DNA of 36,440 bases from JAKBCQ01 sp021807585. GTDB taxonomy: Bacteria; Planctomycetota; Planctomycetia; Isosphaerales; Isosphaeraceae. The notes under the pieces are model-generated. The model saw only the letters and a list, made by a program, of their open reading frames with translations, was not told the origin of the DNA and did not search any database. The stretch is taken from NCBI GenBank assembly GCA_027325115.1, contig DAHWFG010000565.1, positions 1 through 36,440 of the forward strand. The letters are read 5' to 3'. The position numbers and the translations under genes were made by a program. Below are positions 16,538-25,908 of this stretch, one piece after another; position 1 is the stretch's first letter, and every line of letters begins with the position of its first letter.

Positions 16538-18777
16538 CTTTTGATAGGCGTTTCCACCGCGAATCCTCCGAAGAGAATCTCGGCGATTCGCCTGGAAACC
16601 GATTGCATGTTATCGAGCAGCGCTCGAACACGCGTGTCCTTCAATTGTACCGCACAGTTCTCATCCAAATTCAGTTTACGATAATCGAGATTGGAATCAA
16701 GACATAAAACCGATAAGACCGGACCTTCTCGATTCTTCGCGCCGGCTGCGCAAAAATCAACCTCGTCGTCATAGCGGATTTCAGCGGGAATAACGGCGCT
16801 CTCTTCAAGCGGGTCGAAGATCGGAACCGCGACGACCCAGGTTAAATCGTCGGCAATCCGTTTAAGATATTCGTCTCGATCGATTCGAAAATAATCGCAA
16901 AGCGTGTTCCGAGAATCTTGATCGGCCGGATTGTTCGATCGAAGAATCTCGCGCACTTTTTTCAGGTTTCCCACAAACGGACGACGAGCCGTCAGACAAC
17001 GACCGACGATTCCGCTTTTAAATGGAAACATAATGTTTATATCCAAACAACCTTCCATGTTGCATGAATAATAAATATAAAGATATTTATCATTTTTTGT
17101 TTTTTGATCTCCCTCCGATTCCTCGCCTAAAATAAAAACGTTCGCGCGGAATCGAACCGACTCGTCCGGATCCTCCGTTTTTAAAAGGGTCCGAGCGGTT
17201 TCGCACAGGTTTTTAAGGATTTCCTCGATCTTGATCCTCTCGGATTCATCGGGCAATTCGTACTTGAGCGATTGCAGCCGACCCACGCCGATCGTATAAC
17301 CGCGATTGAACATCGCCTTGACGATTTCGGGACCGACCTCGTGGACGTTCCACATTTTCGCCGATTCCGGCCCCTCGGTGTCGTCGTAATACTGTTTGAT
17401 CAAGAACGTTCGACCCGATCTTTTCGTAAGCTTGTCTTCCAGTTCGTCGCGCGTCAGACCGGTGAAAAATTTAAACAGCCTCAAATAGTAATTCACCGCG
17501 GTAAAATTCGACGACTCCATGGAATCTCGATCCGTCATCCGTAATCCGATATTGACGAAAGGCCTGGACGCCGTCAGCGAATATCTGGACGATCCTTGCA
17601 ACAGCGTTCGAAGCCCCGAGAAAATCCAGGCCGGGAAATTCGAGACGACTCCGCCGTCGACGAGCAGACGCTTCTTCGATTCAATCGTAACCGCGGCGGG
17701 ACGAAAAATCCCCGGAAAACACGCCGACGCGAACACCGACGACGCGACTTCGACGTCTCGATATCTCGCCTCGATCGAATTGAACGCCTCCACTTTTTGA
17801 GAAGTCATATTGGTCGCCGTCAGAAACAACGGTATCAGTTTATAATTATCTTCAACCAGTTCCGACATTTTATGAAAATCACCAAATGTAAGAAAATAAT
17901 CTGATTTTAATATCTTTTCGACGAACTCCTCGTCGGTTTTCGATCGCCTCGCCCGCTCGACGAAATCGCGACAAAATTTCGAATCTTTCAACCACTTGTT
18001 GATCAAAAATCGAAAATGATCCCCGTCGAAAACGCCTTTCGTCTTCAGAAATCTCCACAGAGACCGAACGCGAAGGATCACAATGAATAAATTGCATAAC
18101 GTAACTGTGAATATTAATAAGGCGCCGACGAGCAGGACGGGCGCTAAAAGCTCACCGTATCGCGCGATCCGCGATCGAAAAATCCAAATCAGAAGACCGA
18201 CGATCGGCGAAATCGCCGGGATACCGATCAAATAAAAGATTCGATTCTTTAAACTTTTGGATCGCGGGCGGCTGAAACGATCGACCGCGTCGAATAGATC
18301 GATCAACCGAGCGTAATCTTTCTCGGCGGAGCGATCGTCGCCGGTCAATATCCGTGCGAGTCCGCCTCCTTTATCGCCGTGTCGGAATCTCTCGATCGAT
18401 CGCGGAGTCGCACTCGAAGATCCTTCCTGACGCGATGCGAGCCCGATAAATAAATCCAGAATCTCTTTCGGCGTTCGACCCGCCCAATACAGCGTCGCGA
18501 TGATCGCTCCCGCCGAATTGCCCGCGATCGCGTGAATATCGATCGGTTCAACCCGCTCGTTTTCGCTGCCGTATACGACCGCGGCCAACTGACCGAGAAG
18601 ACTCAATCCGAATATCCCCCCTCCTTGAATCGTCACAACCGCGTCGCGATTCCATCGGATCGCCTTCGGGCCGCCCGACGTTCCAGGAGCGACGTTCTCC
18701 TGAGTTGAATGCGACGGAATCGCCGCGTCGCCTCGGAGACAATCGTCTCGTCGCTCGGATTGTTCTTGTTCACTCAC
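16534..18777 (-). CDS. Patatin-like phospholipase with internal transmembrane helices and C-terminal GAF-like domain
   Basis: A 747-residue protein. A patatin domain starts at about residue 45 with the oxyanion-hole QGGGIFG (51-57) and the nucleophile elbow GNSAG (86-90, Ser88). The catalytic aspartate motif DGG is at 374-376. Between elbow and Asp are two hydrophobic segments, 180-201 and 208-236, so the lipase appears to be inserted in the membrane. The C-terminus (about 540-735) looks like a GAF sensor domain: RANVFIL, then GIVGRCLTARRPFVGNL, WVVAVPIFDP and VLSVLCLDS. Patatins cleave acyl chains from phospholipids; a ligand-controlled membrane lipase is inference. The start is GTG at 18777 with AGGA about 10 nt upstream. 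Parts of the gene (for example 17041-17100, about 23% GC) are far AT-richer than its neighbours, and a strongly AT-rich leader (18880-18955) probably carries its promoter. Confidence 0.85.
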   Translation of the reverse strand: MSEQEQSERRDDCLRGDAAIPSHSTQENVAPGTSGGPKAIRWNRDAVVTIQGGGIFGLSLLGQLAAVVYGSENERVEPIDIHAIAGNSAGAIIATLYWAGRTPKEILDLFIGLASRQEGSSSATPRSIERFRHGDKGGGLARILTGDDRSAEKDYARLIDLFDAVDRFSRPRSKSLKNRIFYLIGIPAISPIVGLLIWIFRSRIARYGELLAPVLLVGALLIFTVTLCNLFIVILRVRSLWRFLKTKGVFDGDHFRFLINKWLKDSKFCRDFVERARRSKTDEEFVEKILKSDYFLTFGDFHKMSELVEDNYKLIPLFLTATNMTSQKVEAFNSIEARYRDVEVASSVFASACFPGIFRPAAVTIESKKRLLVDGGVVSNFPAWIFSGLRTLLQGSSRYSLTASRPFVNIGLRMTDRDSMESSNFTAVNYYLRLFKFFTGLTRDELEDKLTKRSGRTFLIKQYYDDTEGPESAKMWNVHEVGPEIVKAMFNRGYTIGVGRLQSLKYELPDESERIKIEEILKNLCETARTLLKTEDPDESVRFRANVFILGEESEGDQKTKNDKYLYIYYSCNMEGCLDINIMFPFKSGIVGRCLTARRPFVGNLKKVREILRSNNPADQDSRNTLCDYFRIDRDEYLKRIADDLTWVVAVPIFDPLEESAVIPAEIRYDDEVDFCAAGAKNREGPVLSVLCLDSNLDYRKLNLDENCAVQLKDTRVRALLDNMQSVSRRIAEILFGGFAVETPIKR

Positions 18778-18969
18778 CCGATTTCAATCCTATCCAGATC
18801 CCAGATGAATGAAACAACCCAATCGAAATCAAGAGCCGTTGATCTTAAACAAACGACGCGTCGAATCAAGAACCTCGACAATCAAAAATACTAATCTAGA
18901 TTTAAATAATTTTTTAGATAGATATCGTATTATTATTCTATTTTATGGAGATCGATCAGGCGGAGACGT

Positions 18970-19004
18970 AAAAAAGGCCCGCCGTCAAAAGCGACGGCGA
19001 GCCC
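18970..19004 (-). terminator. Rho-independent terminator of the ammonium transporter gene
   Basis: Read on the minus strand, GGCTCGCCGTC pairs with GACGGCGGGCC (one imperfect pair) around a 6-nt loop, followed by an uninterrupted run of six T. It lies 37 bp past the amt stop. This is the cleanest intrinsic terminator in the window. Confidence 0.9.
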
Positions 19005-19040
19005 TTGATGTTCCACCTGAATCACCCGCGAAAGAGCGAT

Positions 19041-20594
19041 TTAAGCGACCACGGGATCGGGTCGAGTCGCGGTTTCGCGAACCGCGGACTCGGCCGAATC
19101 GACTCCGTACGCCGAGCCGACGCTCGCGGCCGCCGCGGGACGATCGACCGGGAAGCTCAACTCGTCAATCTCCATGATGTAACCGCGCTCGCCGTGCTGG
19201 CTGAGATCGAGGCCGATTTCCTCGAATTCCGTGGAAACACGCAAGCCGACGACCAAATCGACGACCTTGAGAACCCCGACCGTCACGATGCCGCTGTACG
19301 CCGCCGCTGCGAGGAGCGAAATCGCTTGCTTGCCAAGCTGGGCCGCGTTCCCGTCCAGCAGACCCGACGGACCGCCGCTGATCGCCTTCACCGCGAAGAC
19401 GCCGACCGCGAGAGCGCCGAACGCGCCCCCGACGCCGTGAATCCCGAATACGTCGAGCGAATCGTCATATCCAAATTTACTCTTGAGCATCACCGCTCCG
19501 TAGCAAACGAGCGAGACGAGCAGGCCGATCAAAAGACCGCCCATCGGCGAGACATAACCCGCCGCGGGTGTGATCGCGACCAGGCCCGCAACCGCTCCCG
19601 TGCAGGCGCCCAGTACCGTCGCCTTGCCGCGGTGCAGCCATTCGATCGCCGACCACGATACCGCGGCGCTCGCCGCGGCGATGTGCGTCGTCACGAATGC
19701 GATCGTCGCCGAAGTTCCCGCCGCGAGCGCGCTGCCGGGATTGAAGCCGAACCAGCCGAACCAAAGGATTCCCGTACCGATCGCGGTCATCGTCAAATTA
19801 TGCGGATGCATTTGATCCTCGCCGTATCCCTTCCGCCGCCCCATATACAGGGCGCACGTCAACGCCGCGACTCCCGAGATCACGTGCACCACCAACCCGC
19901 CGGCGAAATCAAACGCCCCCATCTCCTTGATCCATCCCCCCGTTCCCCACACCCAGTGCGCCACCGGATCGTAAACGAGGGTCGCCCATAAAAGCGTGAA
20001 CAAAAGATACGCCGAGAATTTCATCCGCTCGGCGAACGCTCCCGAGATGAGCGCGGGAGTGATCACCGCGAACATCATTTGATAAACCATGAAAAGCAAG
20101 TGCGGGATCGTCGCGGCGTAATCGGCGTTGGGTTCGAGGCCCACGCCGTTGAGTCCGAACCAGCTTAGACCGCCGATGAACGGCTTGAGCGCGCCCGAAC
20201 TCGGCCCGAAGGCCAAGCTGTAGCCGATCAACGCCCATTGGATCGTAATGACGCCGAGAAGGATGAAGCTTTGCTGGAAGGTCGCCAACACGTTCTTACG
20301 ACGCACCATTCCGCCGTAAAAAAGGCCGAGGCCGGGGGTCATCAACATCACGAGCCCCGCCCCCGCGAGGACGAAGGCGGTATCGGCGCCGTTGACCGTC
20401 GGCGTCGAAGTCGAGCCGGCGGGCGCCGCGGTCGTCGCCGCGGAATCGGCGGGAGCGGACGATGCGCTCGCGGTCGCCGGTGCGGCCGGGGTCGCCGCCG
20501 TTGTTGGTTCGTCGGCGAAGGTCGCCGCGGGTACGGCCAATACTAAGGCCGCAAATGCGAATAAGCTTGTCCAAGTGGGTTTGGGCGTCTTCAT
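19041..20594 (-). CDS. amt: Ammonium transporter (Amt family)
   Basis: A 517-residue inner-membrane channel for NH4+/NH3. The N-terminus has a cleavable-looking signal (LFAFAALVLAVPAATFA-DE) and then about 40 residues of Ala/Ser/Thr/Pro before the first channel helix at about 72. About eleven hydrophobic helices follow. The conserved pore histidines are visible as GGLVVHVISG (His237) and DVFGIHGVGG (His386), and the family motif FYGGMVRRKN lies at 92-101. The cytoplasmic tail begins with the conserved GLRVSTEFEEIGLDLSQHGERGY, the region that contacts PII proteins in other bacteria, and continues with about 45 extra residues. No glnK/glnB gene is adjacent in this window. The ATG at 20594 lacks an obvious ribosome site. 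A strong terminator follows the gene. Confidence 0.96.
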   Translation of the reverse strand: MKTPKPTWTSLFAFAALVLAVPAATFADEPTTAATPAAPATASASSAPADSAATTAAPAGSTSTPTVNGADTAFVLAGAGLVMLMTPGLGLFYGGMVRRKNVLATFQQSFILLGVITIQWALIGYSLAFGPSSGALKPFIGGLSWFGLNGVGLEPNADYAATIPHLLFMVYQMMFAVITPALISGAFAERMKFSAYLLFTLLWATLVYDPVAHWVWGTGGWIKEMGAFDFAGGLVVHVISGVAALTCALYMGRRKGYGEDQMHPHNLTMTAIGTGILWFGWFGFNPGSALAAGTSATIAFVTTHIAAASAAVSWSAIEWLHRGKATVLGACTGAVAGLVAITPAAGYVSPMGGLLIGLLVSLVCYGAVMLKSKFGYDDSLDVFGIHGVGGAFGALAVGVFAVKAISGGPSGLLDGNAAQLGKQAISLLAAAAYSGIVTVGVLKVVDLVVGLRVSTEFEEIGLDLSQHGERGYIMEIDELSFPVDRPAAAASVGSAYGVDSAESAVRETATRPDPVVA

Positions 20595-21164
20595 GATCGT
20601 GTTGGTCTCGCGATGTCGGGTCGACCGAGGAGAGTTTCGATAAATTCGACGATTTCGGACGCACGACGATGCCGAAATCGAGCCGATTCGAATCGTTCAA
20701 TCGAGGCGATTTCACTCGCGAACTCAATCAAACGACGATTACCGCTAACCCAAAAGCAAAACCGATGCCGCAGCTTCACTCGATCATCATGGAATAACGT
20801 AACACATTCATTTTAATGAAGTTACGTCAAAGAAATTGGGCCAATCGCAGCCCCGTTCGGGGCCCACTCGACCGTTTAAAATGATCCGTAGCCCAAATAC
20901 ACGGCGGTATCGCCTATTTTTTTTGCACGCGACGCGCGCGACGATCCATGGTACGGGTAATATCGTGAAGATAGTTAGTTTCGGCAATGACCGGGCGATC
21001 GGGAAGGGTTGGGACGAGCGTGCGAGCGGATCGACGCACGGCAAACGCAATCGTCGGCTGAACCGGGCCGGCATCTTCGGGCTTGGCATCGTTCGAACCG
21101 CCTTGTTAACATAATGAAGGAAAGATTCCGTGGCCGTAACGGCTGATTGAGGAGGTTCCGCGCG
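20595..21164. other. Divergent regulatory region between amt and the TPR gene
   Basis: About 570 bp between two divergent genes, so promoters for both are expected here. It contains a bulged 13-bp palindrome (20797-20827, listed separately) and a small GC hairpin (20850-20863, GCCCC paired with GGGGC). I found no NtrC-type (TGCACC/GGTGCA) or GlnR/TnrA-type palindrome. No reading frame has recognisable domains. Confidence 0.5.
20797..20827. promoter_or_regulatory. Palindromic operator-like element upstream of amt
   Basis: ACGTAAC (20797-20803) pairs with GTTACGT (20821-20827), and TTCATT (20807-20812) with AATGAA (20815-20820), leaving a 3-nt bulge and a 2-nt loop. In all, 13 pairs span 31 bp. 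It lies about 200 bp upstream of amt and about 340 bp upstream of the TPR gene. It could bind a dimeric regulator or form an RNA hairpin; which gene it serves is not known. Confidence 0.4.
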
Positions 21165-23702
21165 ATGCGACGTGATTGCGAGCCCCGCGAATCGAGCGTG
21201 ACCGGGCGCGTTCTCAGGCGATGTTCTGTCGTGCGCCCCGTCGTTTTGTTAATGATGCTGGAAGCCGCGCCGCTCTGGGTCGCTTGCTCGCTCGCGACCG
21301 CGCGGACCGCTCATCAGCCGGCAAGTAATCGTTCAGATCTTGATCCGAAGGTTGAAGCGAAGCGGGAGAACCGCGTCGCCGCGGACGAGAAAGCCGAAAA
21401 GGTCGCGGGAAAAGCCGACGCCGACGCGGAGAAAGCGAAACCCGACGCGTCGAAGCCGGCGCCGCTGCGCGCCGATGAAGGCGTGCGATTTGCTCCCTGG
21501 GAAGATCCGGTCTATCCGTTCGTGCCGCTTCGACCGCGGACGGTCGAGGAGAGGAAGCGGATCGAGGCGATCAAAGCGTACGTTCGAGCGCGCGTGCTCG
21601 AAGACGAACGGAAGCTCGAGGCCGCGATCGACCTGCTCAAGAAGGCGCTCGACGACGATCCGCAATCGATCGCGTCGCTCAAACGTTTGAGCCGCATCTG
21701 TTTCGCGCTCAACCGCGGCGACGACGCCGAACGGTTCGGCGCGCGGGTGCTCGACGTCGACCCCGGCGATCTATTCACGCTAAGACAAATGATCGCGCGT
21801 TATTCACGATCGGCGCGATCCGAGGCGGCGATCGATCTCTTGAAGAAGGCCGAGGCGAACCCCAAGCTCGACAAACGATCGGCGGCCTATCTCGTGATCG
21901 AGCGCGATCTCGGCCTGTTGTATTCGATACGCCCCGACAAAATCCAAGAAACCGCCGACGCCTGGGCGAAAGTCGTCGAGGCGCTCGACGATAAAGCCGC
22001 CAATCGCTTCAGCGTGGTTGAACAACGGCTGATACTTGGAAATGAAGAATCGAACACTTATTTAGAATTCGGCGTCGCGTTCGCGCGTGCGGGGCGTTTC
22101 GACCAGGCGATCAAGGCGTTTCGGCGCGGGTTGACATACGATCCCGATAACTTCACGATTCCGGTGAAGCTTGCCGAGGCGTATCTCGACGCGGGTCGTA
22201 AGACCGAGGCGCTCGAGGTCATCGAGCAATGGGTGCGATTGCGGCCTCAAGGGCGCGACGGTTACGCTTTGCTGGCGCGGATTTATCGTGCGCTCGCTCG
22301 TGAAAAAGAGATTATCCCTCGGCTCGAGGCCGCGTCCAAAGCCGATCCCCAGAACGTCAGTCTGCTGTTGACGTTGTCCGACGAGTATCGCGCCGCGGGA
22401 CGTATCGACAAATCGACCAAGGCTCTCGAAGCGATCATGCAACTCGCCCCCGCTCCGCAAACCTACGGAATCCTCGGCGCGGCGTATCTTAAAGAGAAAA
22501 AATGGGAAGATTTGATCAAGCTTCTCGGCGGAGCGCTGAAGAATCAGGTCGGGATCAACGCGATCGAGCCGCAGATCAAAGAGATCATCGACGATCGTCC
22601 GACAGCGGAGTCGTTCATCGACGCCGGGATTAAGATGTTCACAAATGATCCCGCTTCAATTGATATGTACAGTCGAAACTTACTGGCATACATTGCGACT
22701 CAGGCGAAGCTCGCCGAAAAGCTGGTCGAGCTCGATAAACTGGCGATCAAGATCAACCCCATCCCGCCGAATTACCGCGAACTCGCGATGGCGCAACAGC
22801 GAGCGGGGCGATACGAAGACGCGGTCAAAACGCTCGAAGAGCTCACACTGCGGTTTCCCCAAGAACGCAACGCGATGCACCTTATTCTCGTGGCGTCGAT
22901 CGAGTTCGACGCGGGTCAATTCGACCGTGCCGCCGAAGCGGCGCGGCGGGCCGTCAAGATGGAGCCGAACAACTCCGAAATCGTTTATCGAGGCGCCTTC
23001 ATTCTGGCGCGTGTCGGCCGCGTCGACGAGGCCGTCGTACTCCTGACAAACGCCGAAAAGCTTGATCCCGACAACATCGCTCTCTTCCGCATGCACGGGC
23101 TCCTCCTGGCGCAGGCGGGCCGCGACGACGAGGCGATTCGTTTCTTCAAAGATATTCTCGATCGCAAAGAAGACGACGAATCGTTCGTCAAAGCGGCGCG
23201 ATTGGGTTTATCAATTGCTTATACTAATAAAAGTGATTACTCCGCGGGGGAGAAAGAGCTCGAGATCCTGCTGGAGAAATTCCCCGACGACCCCGAGGTG
23301 AACAACGATCTCGGTTACCTGTACGCCGATCAGGGGAAGAACCTTGAAAAAGCCGAGGCGATGATCCGCAAGGCGCTCGACGAGGAAAAAGACAACTCGG
23401 CTTATCTCGACAGCTTGGGTTGGGTTTTGTTTAAACGAGGGAAGGCGAAAGAAGCCGTCGAGCCCCTCTCGCGCGCCGCGCAAGACCGCGAGGGGACCGA
23501 CACCACCGTTCATGAACACCTGGGAGACGTCTACTTCGAGCTGCAAGAGTACGACAAGGCGCGCGAGTCTTGGGAAACCGCCGAAAAGAAGGGGGTGAAG
23601 GCGCATCCTCCCGATAAACACCTCCCCGAAATTCGCAAAAAGCTCGAATCGCTCAAAAAATTCAAACAGGCGCCCAAAACCGCGACGAGCGGCAGCATTT
23701 GA
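21165..23702 (+). CDS. Large tetratricopeptide-repeat (TPR) protein, exported or membrane-anchored
   Basis: An 845-residue protein. A hydrophobic N-terminal segment (RPVVLLMMLEAAPLWVACSLA, about 23-43) suggests a signal peptide or anchor. It is followed by a Lys/Glu/Ala-rich linker (about 50-100) and then about 16 TPR units to the C-terminus, for example NTYLEFGVAFARAGRFDQAI, VSLLLTLSDEYRAAGRIDKS and PEVNNDLGYLYADQGKNLEK. TPR arrays are protein-interaction scaffolds; the last repeats (LGYLYADQG, LDSLGWVLFKRG) resemble those of periplasmic TPR lipoproteins. I chose the ATG at 21165 because a perfect GGAGG lies 9 nt upstream; a TTG six codons earlier lies within that ribosome-binding region and is unlikely. 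The gene is 139 bp from yebC on the same strand, and no terminator was seen between them. Confidence 0.9.
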   Translation: MRRDCEPRESSVTGRVLRRCSVVRPVVLLMMLEAAPLWVACSLATARTAHQPASNRSDLDPKVEAKRENRVAADEKAEKVAGKADADAEKAKPDASKPAPLRADEGVRFAPWEDPVYPFVPLRPRTVEERKRIEAIKAYVRARVLEDERKLEAAIDLLKKALDDDPQSIASLKRLSRICFALNRGDDAERFGARVLDVDPGDLFTLRQMIARYSRSARSEAAIDLLKKAEANPKLDKRSAAYLVIERDLGLLYSIRPDKIQETADAWAKVVEALDDKAANRFSVVEQRLILGNEESNTYLEFGVAFARAGRFDQAIKAFRRGLTYDPDNFTIPVKLAEAYLDAGRKTEALEVIEQWVRLRPQGRDGYALLARIYRALAREKEIIPRLEAASKADPQNVSLLLTLSDEYRAAGRIDKSTKALEAIMQLAPAPQTYGILGAAYLKEKKWEDLIKLLGGALKNQVGINAIEPQIKEIIDDRPTAESFIDAGIKMFTNDPASIDMYSRNLLAYIATQAKLAEKLVELDKLAIKINPIPPNYRELAMAQQRAGRYEDAVKTLEELTLRFPQERNAMHLILVASIEFDAGQFDRAAEAARRAVKMEPNNSEIVYRGAFILARVGRVDEAVVLLTNAEKLDPDNIALFRMHGLLLAQAGRDDEAIRFFKDILDRKEDDESFVKAARLGLSIAYTNKSDYSAGEKELEILLEKFPDDPEVNNDLGYLYADQGKNLEKAEAMIRKALDEEKDNSAYLDSLGWVLFKRGKAKEAVEPLSRAAQDREGTDTTVHEHLGDVYFELQEYDKARESWETAEKKGVKAHPPDKHLPEIRKKLESLKKFKQAPKTATSGSI

Positions 23703-23841
23703 CGCGACCACGTACCAGGCTCGAAGCTCGCGTACGATGCGAACCGCGTATGATTCGTTCGCGACTCGTTTTCATCAATCATCAGTGTATTTTCCGTGGA
23801 ATCGACAAACAGCTTTCTTTTTGATAGGAGCCGATTCGGTT

Positions 23842-24579
23842 ATGGCAGGCCATTCGCACGCCGCGAACATCGCGCATCGCAAAGGGATCGTCGACGCCAA
23901 ACGGGGCAAGCTGTTCAGCAAGCTTTGCCGTGCGGTCTATGTAGCCGCCCGACTCGGCGGGGGTGATCCCGATTCCAACCTCAAGCTTCGCTACGCGATC
24001 GATAAGGCTCGATCGTTCAGTTGTCCCAAAGAGAACATCGAACGCTCGATCAAAAAAGGAATCGGCGAACTCGGCGGCGCCAATTACGAAGAGATCCTCT
24101 ACGAAGGCTTCGGTCCGGGTGGCGTCGCGGTCCTCTGCGAGATCCTCACCGACAACCGCAACCGAACCGCGGGTGAAATCCGCAAAACGTTCGAAATCTG
24201 CGGAGGAAACCTCGGCGGAGCGGGGAGCGTTTCCTACCTGTTCAATTACAAAGGCTGGTTCATTATCGATAACGAGTCGATTGATGAAGATAAGCTAATG
24301 GAAATCGCGCTCGAGGCCGGCGCCGACGACGTCGTTCGCGGCGAGGACGTTTTCGAGATCACGTGCGACGCCAAAATCTTCGATTCGGTGCGCCAGGCGC
24401 TCGCCGATCACAAGATCGAAACGATCACCGCCGAAACCCGATACATTCCCACCACAACCGTCGAGATCGACGGCGATAACGCCAAAAAAATGCTCAAACT
24501 CCGCGACCTCCTCGACGATAACGACGACGTCCAGTCGGTCCACGCCAACGAGGTCGTCGCCGAGGAAGCCGCGGCTTGA
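23842..24579 (+). CDS. yebC: YebC/PmpR/TACO1 family protein
   Basis: A 245-residue protein, the usual family length, with the family N-terminus MAGHSHAANIAHRKGIVDAK (canonical MAGHSKWANIKHRK). Other landmarks are KRGKLFSKL, NIERSIKKG, YEGFGPGGVA and the segment TDNRNRTAGEIRK. The family was first described as DNA-binding regulators (PmpR). Its mitochondrial relative TACO1 activates translation, and bacterial members have been linked to relieving ribosome stalling at proline-rich stretches. The start at 23842 is set by homology and a GGAG about 11 nt upstream; the open frame extends 35 codons further without family character. It lies 107 bp before dapL on the same strand. Confidence 0.95.
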   Translation: MAGHSHAANIAHRKGIVDAKRGKLFSKLCRAVYVAARLGGGDPDSNLKLRYAIDKARSFSCPKENIERSIKKGIGELGGANYEEILYEGFGPGGVAVLCEILTDNRNRTAGEIRKTFEICGGNLGGAGSVSYLFNYKGWFIIDNESIDEDKLMEIALEAGADDVVRGEDVFEITCDAKIFDSVRQALADHKIETITAETRYIPTTTVEIDGDNAKKMLKLRDLLDDNDDVQSVHANEVVAEEAAA

Positions 24580-24686
24580 CGCCGCGATCATTTACGCATG
24601 CCGGCGCTTTTGTTTGTTAACACGCCGTCGTGCGAATTCTTCTTGCAATTGATGTTTCATCCTTCACCTTGTTTTAGGGACCGATC

Positions 24687-25868
24687 ATGGCGTCGACCGT
24701 TCGACCCGGCTTCGTGAAATCCGACCGCCTGCAGAAACTTCCCCCGTATCTTTTCGCCGAGATCGACAAAAAGAAAAAAGCGGCGATCGCGCAGGGACGC
24801 GATGTTCTCAACCTCGGCGTCGGCGATCCCGATCGCCCCACCCCCGCGGCGATCATCAAAAGCTTGCAAAAACATGTAGAAAACTCCAAGTTTCACCAGT
24901 ACGCGCTCGATCAAGGCGCTCCCGAACTGCGACGCTCGATCGCAAACTTCTGCGCCAAGCGTTATGGAATCGAGCTCGACCCCGAGACCGAAATCCTCCC
25001 GCTCATCGGCTCGAAGGAGGGAATCGCGCATTTCCCCCTCGCCGTCCTCAATCCGGGTGATGTCGCGCTCGTCCCCGACCCGTGCTACCCCGTTTATCGC
25101 AGCTCGAGCCGGTTCGCGGGAGGCGAAGTGCACGTCATGCCCCTCCGACCCGAACTCGGGTTCAAACCCGATTTCAACGCGATCCCCGCATCCGTGTATG
25201 ATAAAACCAAACTGATGTTTTTGAATTACCCCAACAATCCGACCGCGGCCGTCGCGGATCTCGGCTTCTTTCAGCGAGTCGTCGAACTCGCCAATCGACA
25301 TGATTTCGTGATTGCGCAAGATGCCGCTTATAACGAAATGTATTTTGACGACCCCGCCCCCAGCCTGCTGCAAATTCCCGGGGCTCGCGAGCGAACGATC
25401 GAATTCCACAGCCTTTCCAAGACGTTCAACATGACGGGCTGGCGCGTCGGCTTCGCAATCGGCGGGGCGCCTCTGATCTCGGCTCTCGGCCAGGTGAAAT
25501 CGAACACCGATTCGGGGATCTTCACGGCGATCCAGTTCGCGGCGATCACCGCGCTCGACGAATACGACACCCTGACGCCGCCGATCCGCGCGCTCTACAA
25601 AGAACGACGCGACGCGTTCATCAACGGCCTCAAGCAAATCGGTTTCGACGCGCCGACGCCGCAAGCGACCTTTTACGTCTGGATTCCATGCCCCAAAGGA
25701 TATTCGTCGACCGATCTCTGCTCGCTCTTGCTCGATCAAGCCGACCTCGTCACGACCCCGGGTCGCGGCTTCGGCGAATCGGCCGACGGCTTCATCCGCG
25801 CCGCTCTCACCGTCGAAACCCCCAGGCTCGTCGAGGCGGTCGATCGGATCGCTAAATTAAAAATCTAA
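24687..25868 (+). CDS. dapL: LL-diaminopimelate aminotransferase (class I/II aminotransferase)
   Basis: A 393-residue PLP enzyme. DapL converts L-tetrahydrodipicolinate to LL-diaminopimelate in one step, feeding lysine and peptidoglycan synthesis in the cytoplasm. The PLP-binding lysine is K245 in SLSKTFNMTGWRVGFA. Supporting motifs are NLGVGDPDRPTP (42-53), QYALDQGAPELR (71-82), NYPNNPT (180-186) and the cofactor-contacting D212 and Y215. The N-terminal DRLQKLPPYLFAEIDKKK fits the DapL subgroup better than generic aspartate or alanine aminotransferases. Other class I transaminases remain possible without assay. The start has AGGGA about 7 nt upstream. A strong terminator follows at 25909-25955. 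Confidence 0.9.
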   Translation: MASTVRPGFVKSDRLQKLPPYLFAEIDKKKKAAIAQGRDVLNLGVGDPDRPTPAAIIKSLQKHVENSKFHQYALDQGAPELRRSIANFCAKRYGIELDPETEILPLIGSKEGIAHFPLAVLNPGDVALVPDPCYPVYRSSSRFAGGEVHVMPLRPELGFKPDFNAIPASVYDKTKLMFLNYPNNPTAAVADLGFFQRVVELANRHDFVIAQDAAYNEMYFDDPAPSLLQIPGARERTIEFHSLSKTFNMTGWRVGFAIGGAPLISALGQVKSNTDSGIFTAIQFAAITALDEYDTLTPPIRALYKERRDAFINGLKQIGFDAPTPQATFYVWIPCPKGYSSTDLCSLLLDQADLVTTPGRGFGESADGFIRAALTVETPRLVEAVDRIAKLKI

Positions 25869-25908
25869 GCGAATCTAACTTTCGCTCGATTCTTACATTC
25901 CATAACAT

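Noticed and set aside
16534..18777. CBASS (CapV-type) defence interpretation for the patatin gene
   Set aside because: No cyclic-nucleotide synthase, Cap2/Cap3-type or other defence gene is nearby, and the C-terminus looks GAF-like rather than a known CBASS arrangement.
19005..19991. 328-codon plus-strand ORF
   Set aside because: Antisense to amt and Arg/Asp-rich, typical of a shadow frame; it also crosses the amt 3' end near its terminator.
24657..25739. 360-codon minus-strand ORF
   Set aside because: Antisense to dapL, whose PLP motifs are complete; no domain features in the shadow.
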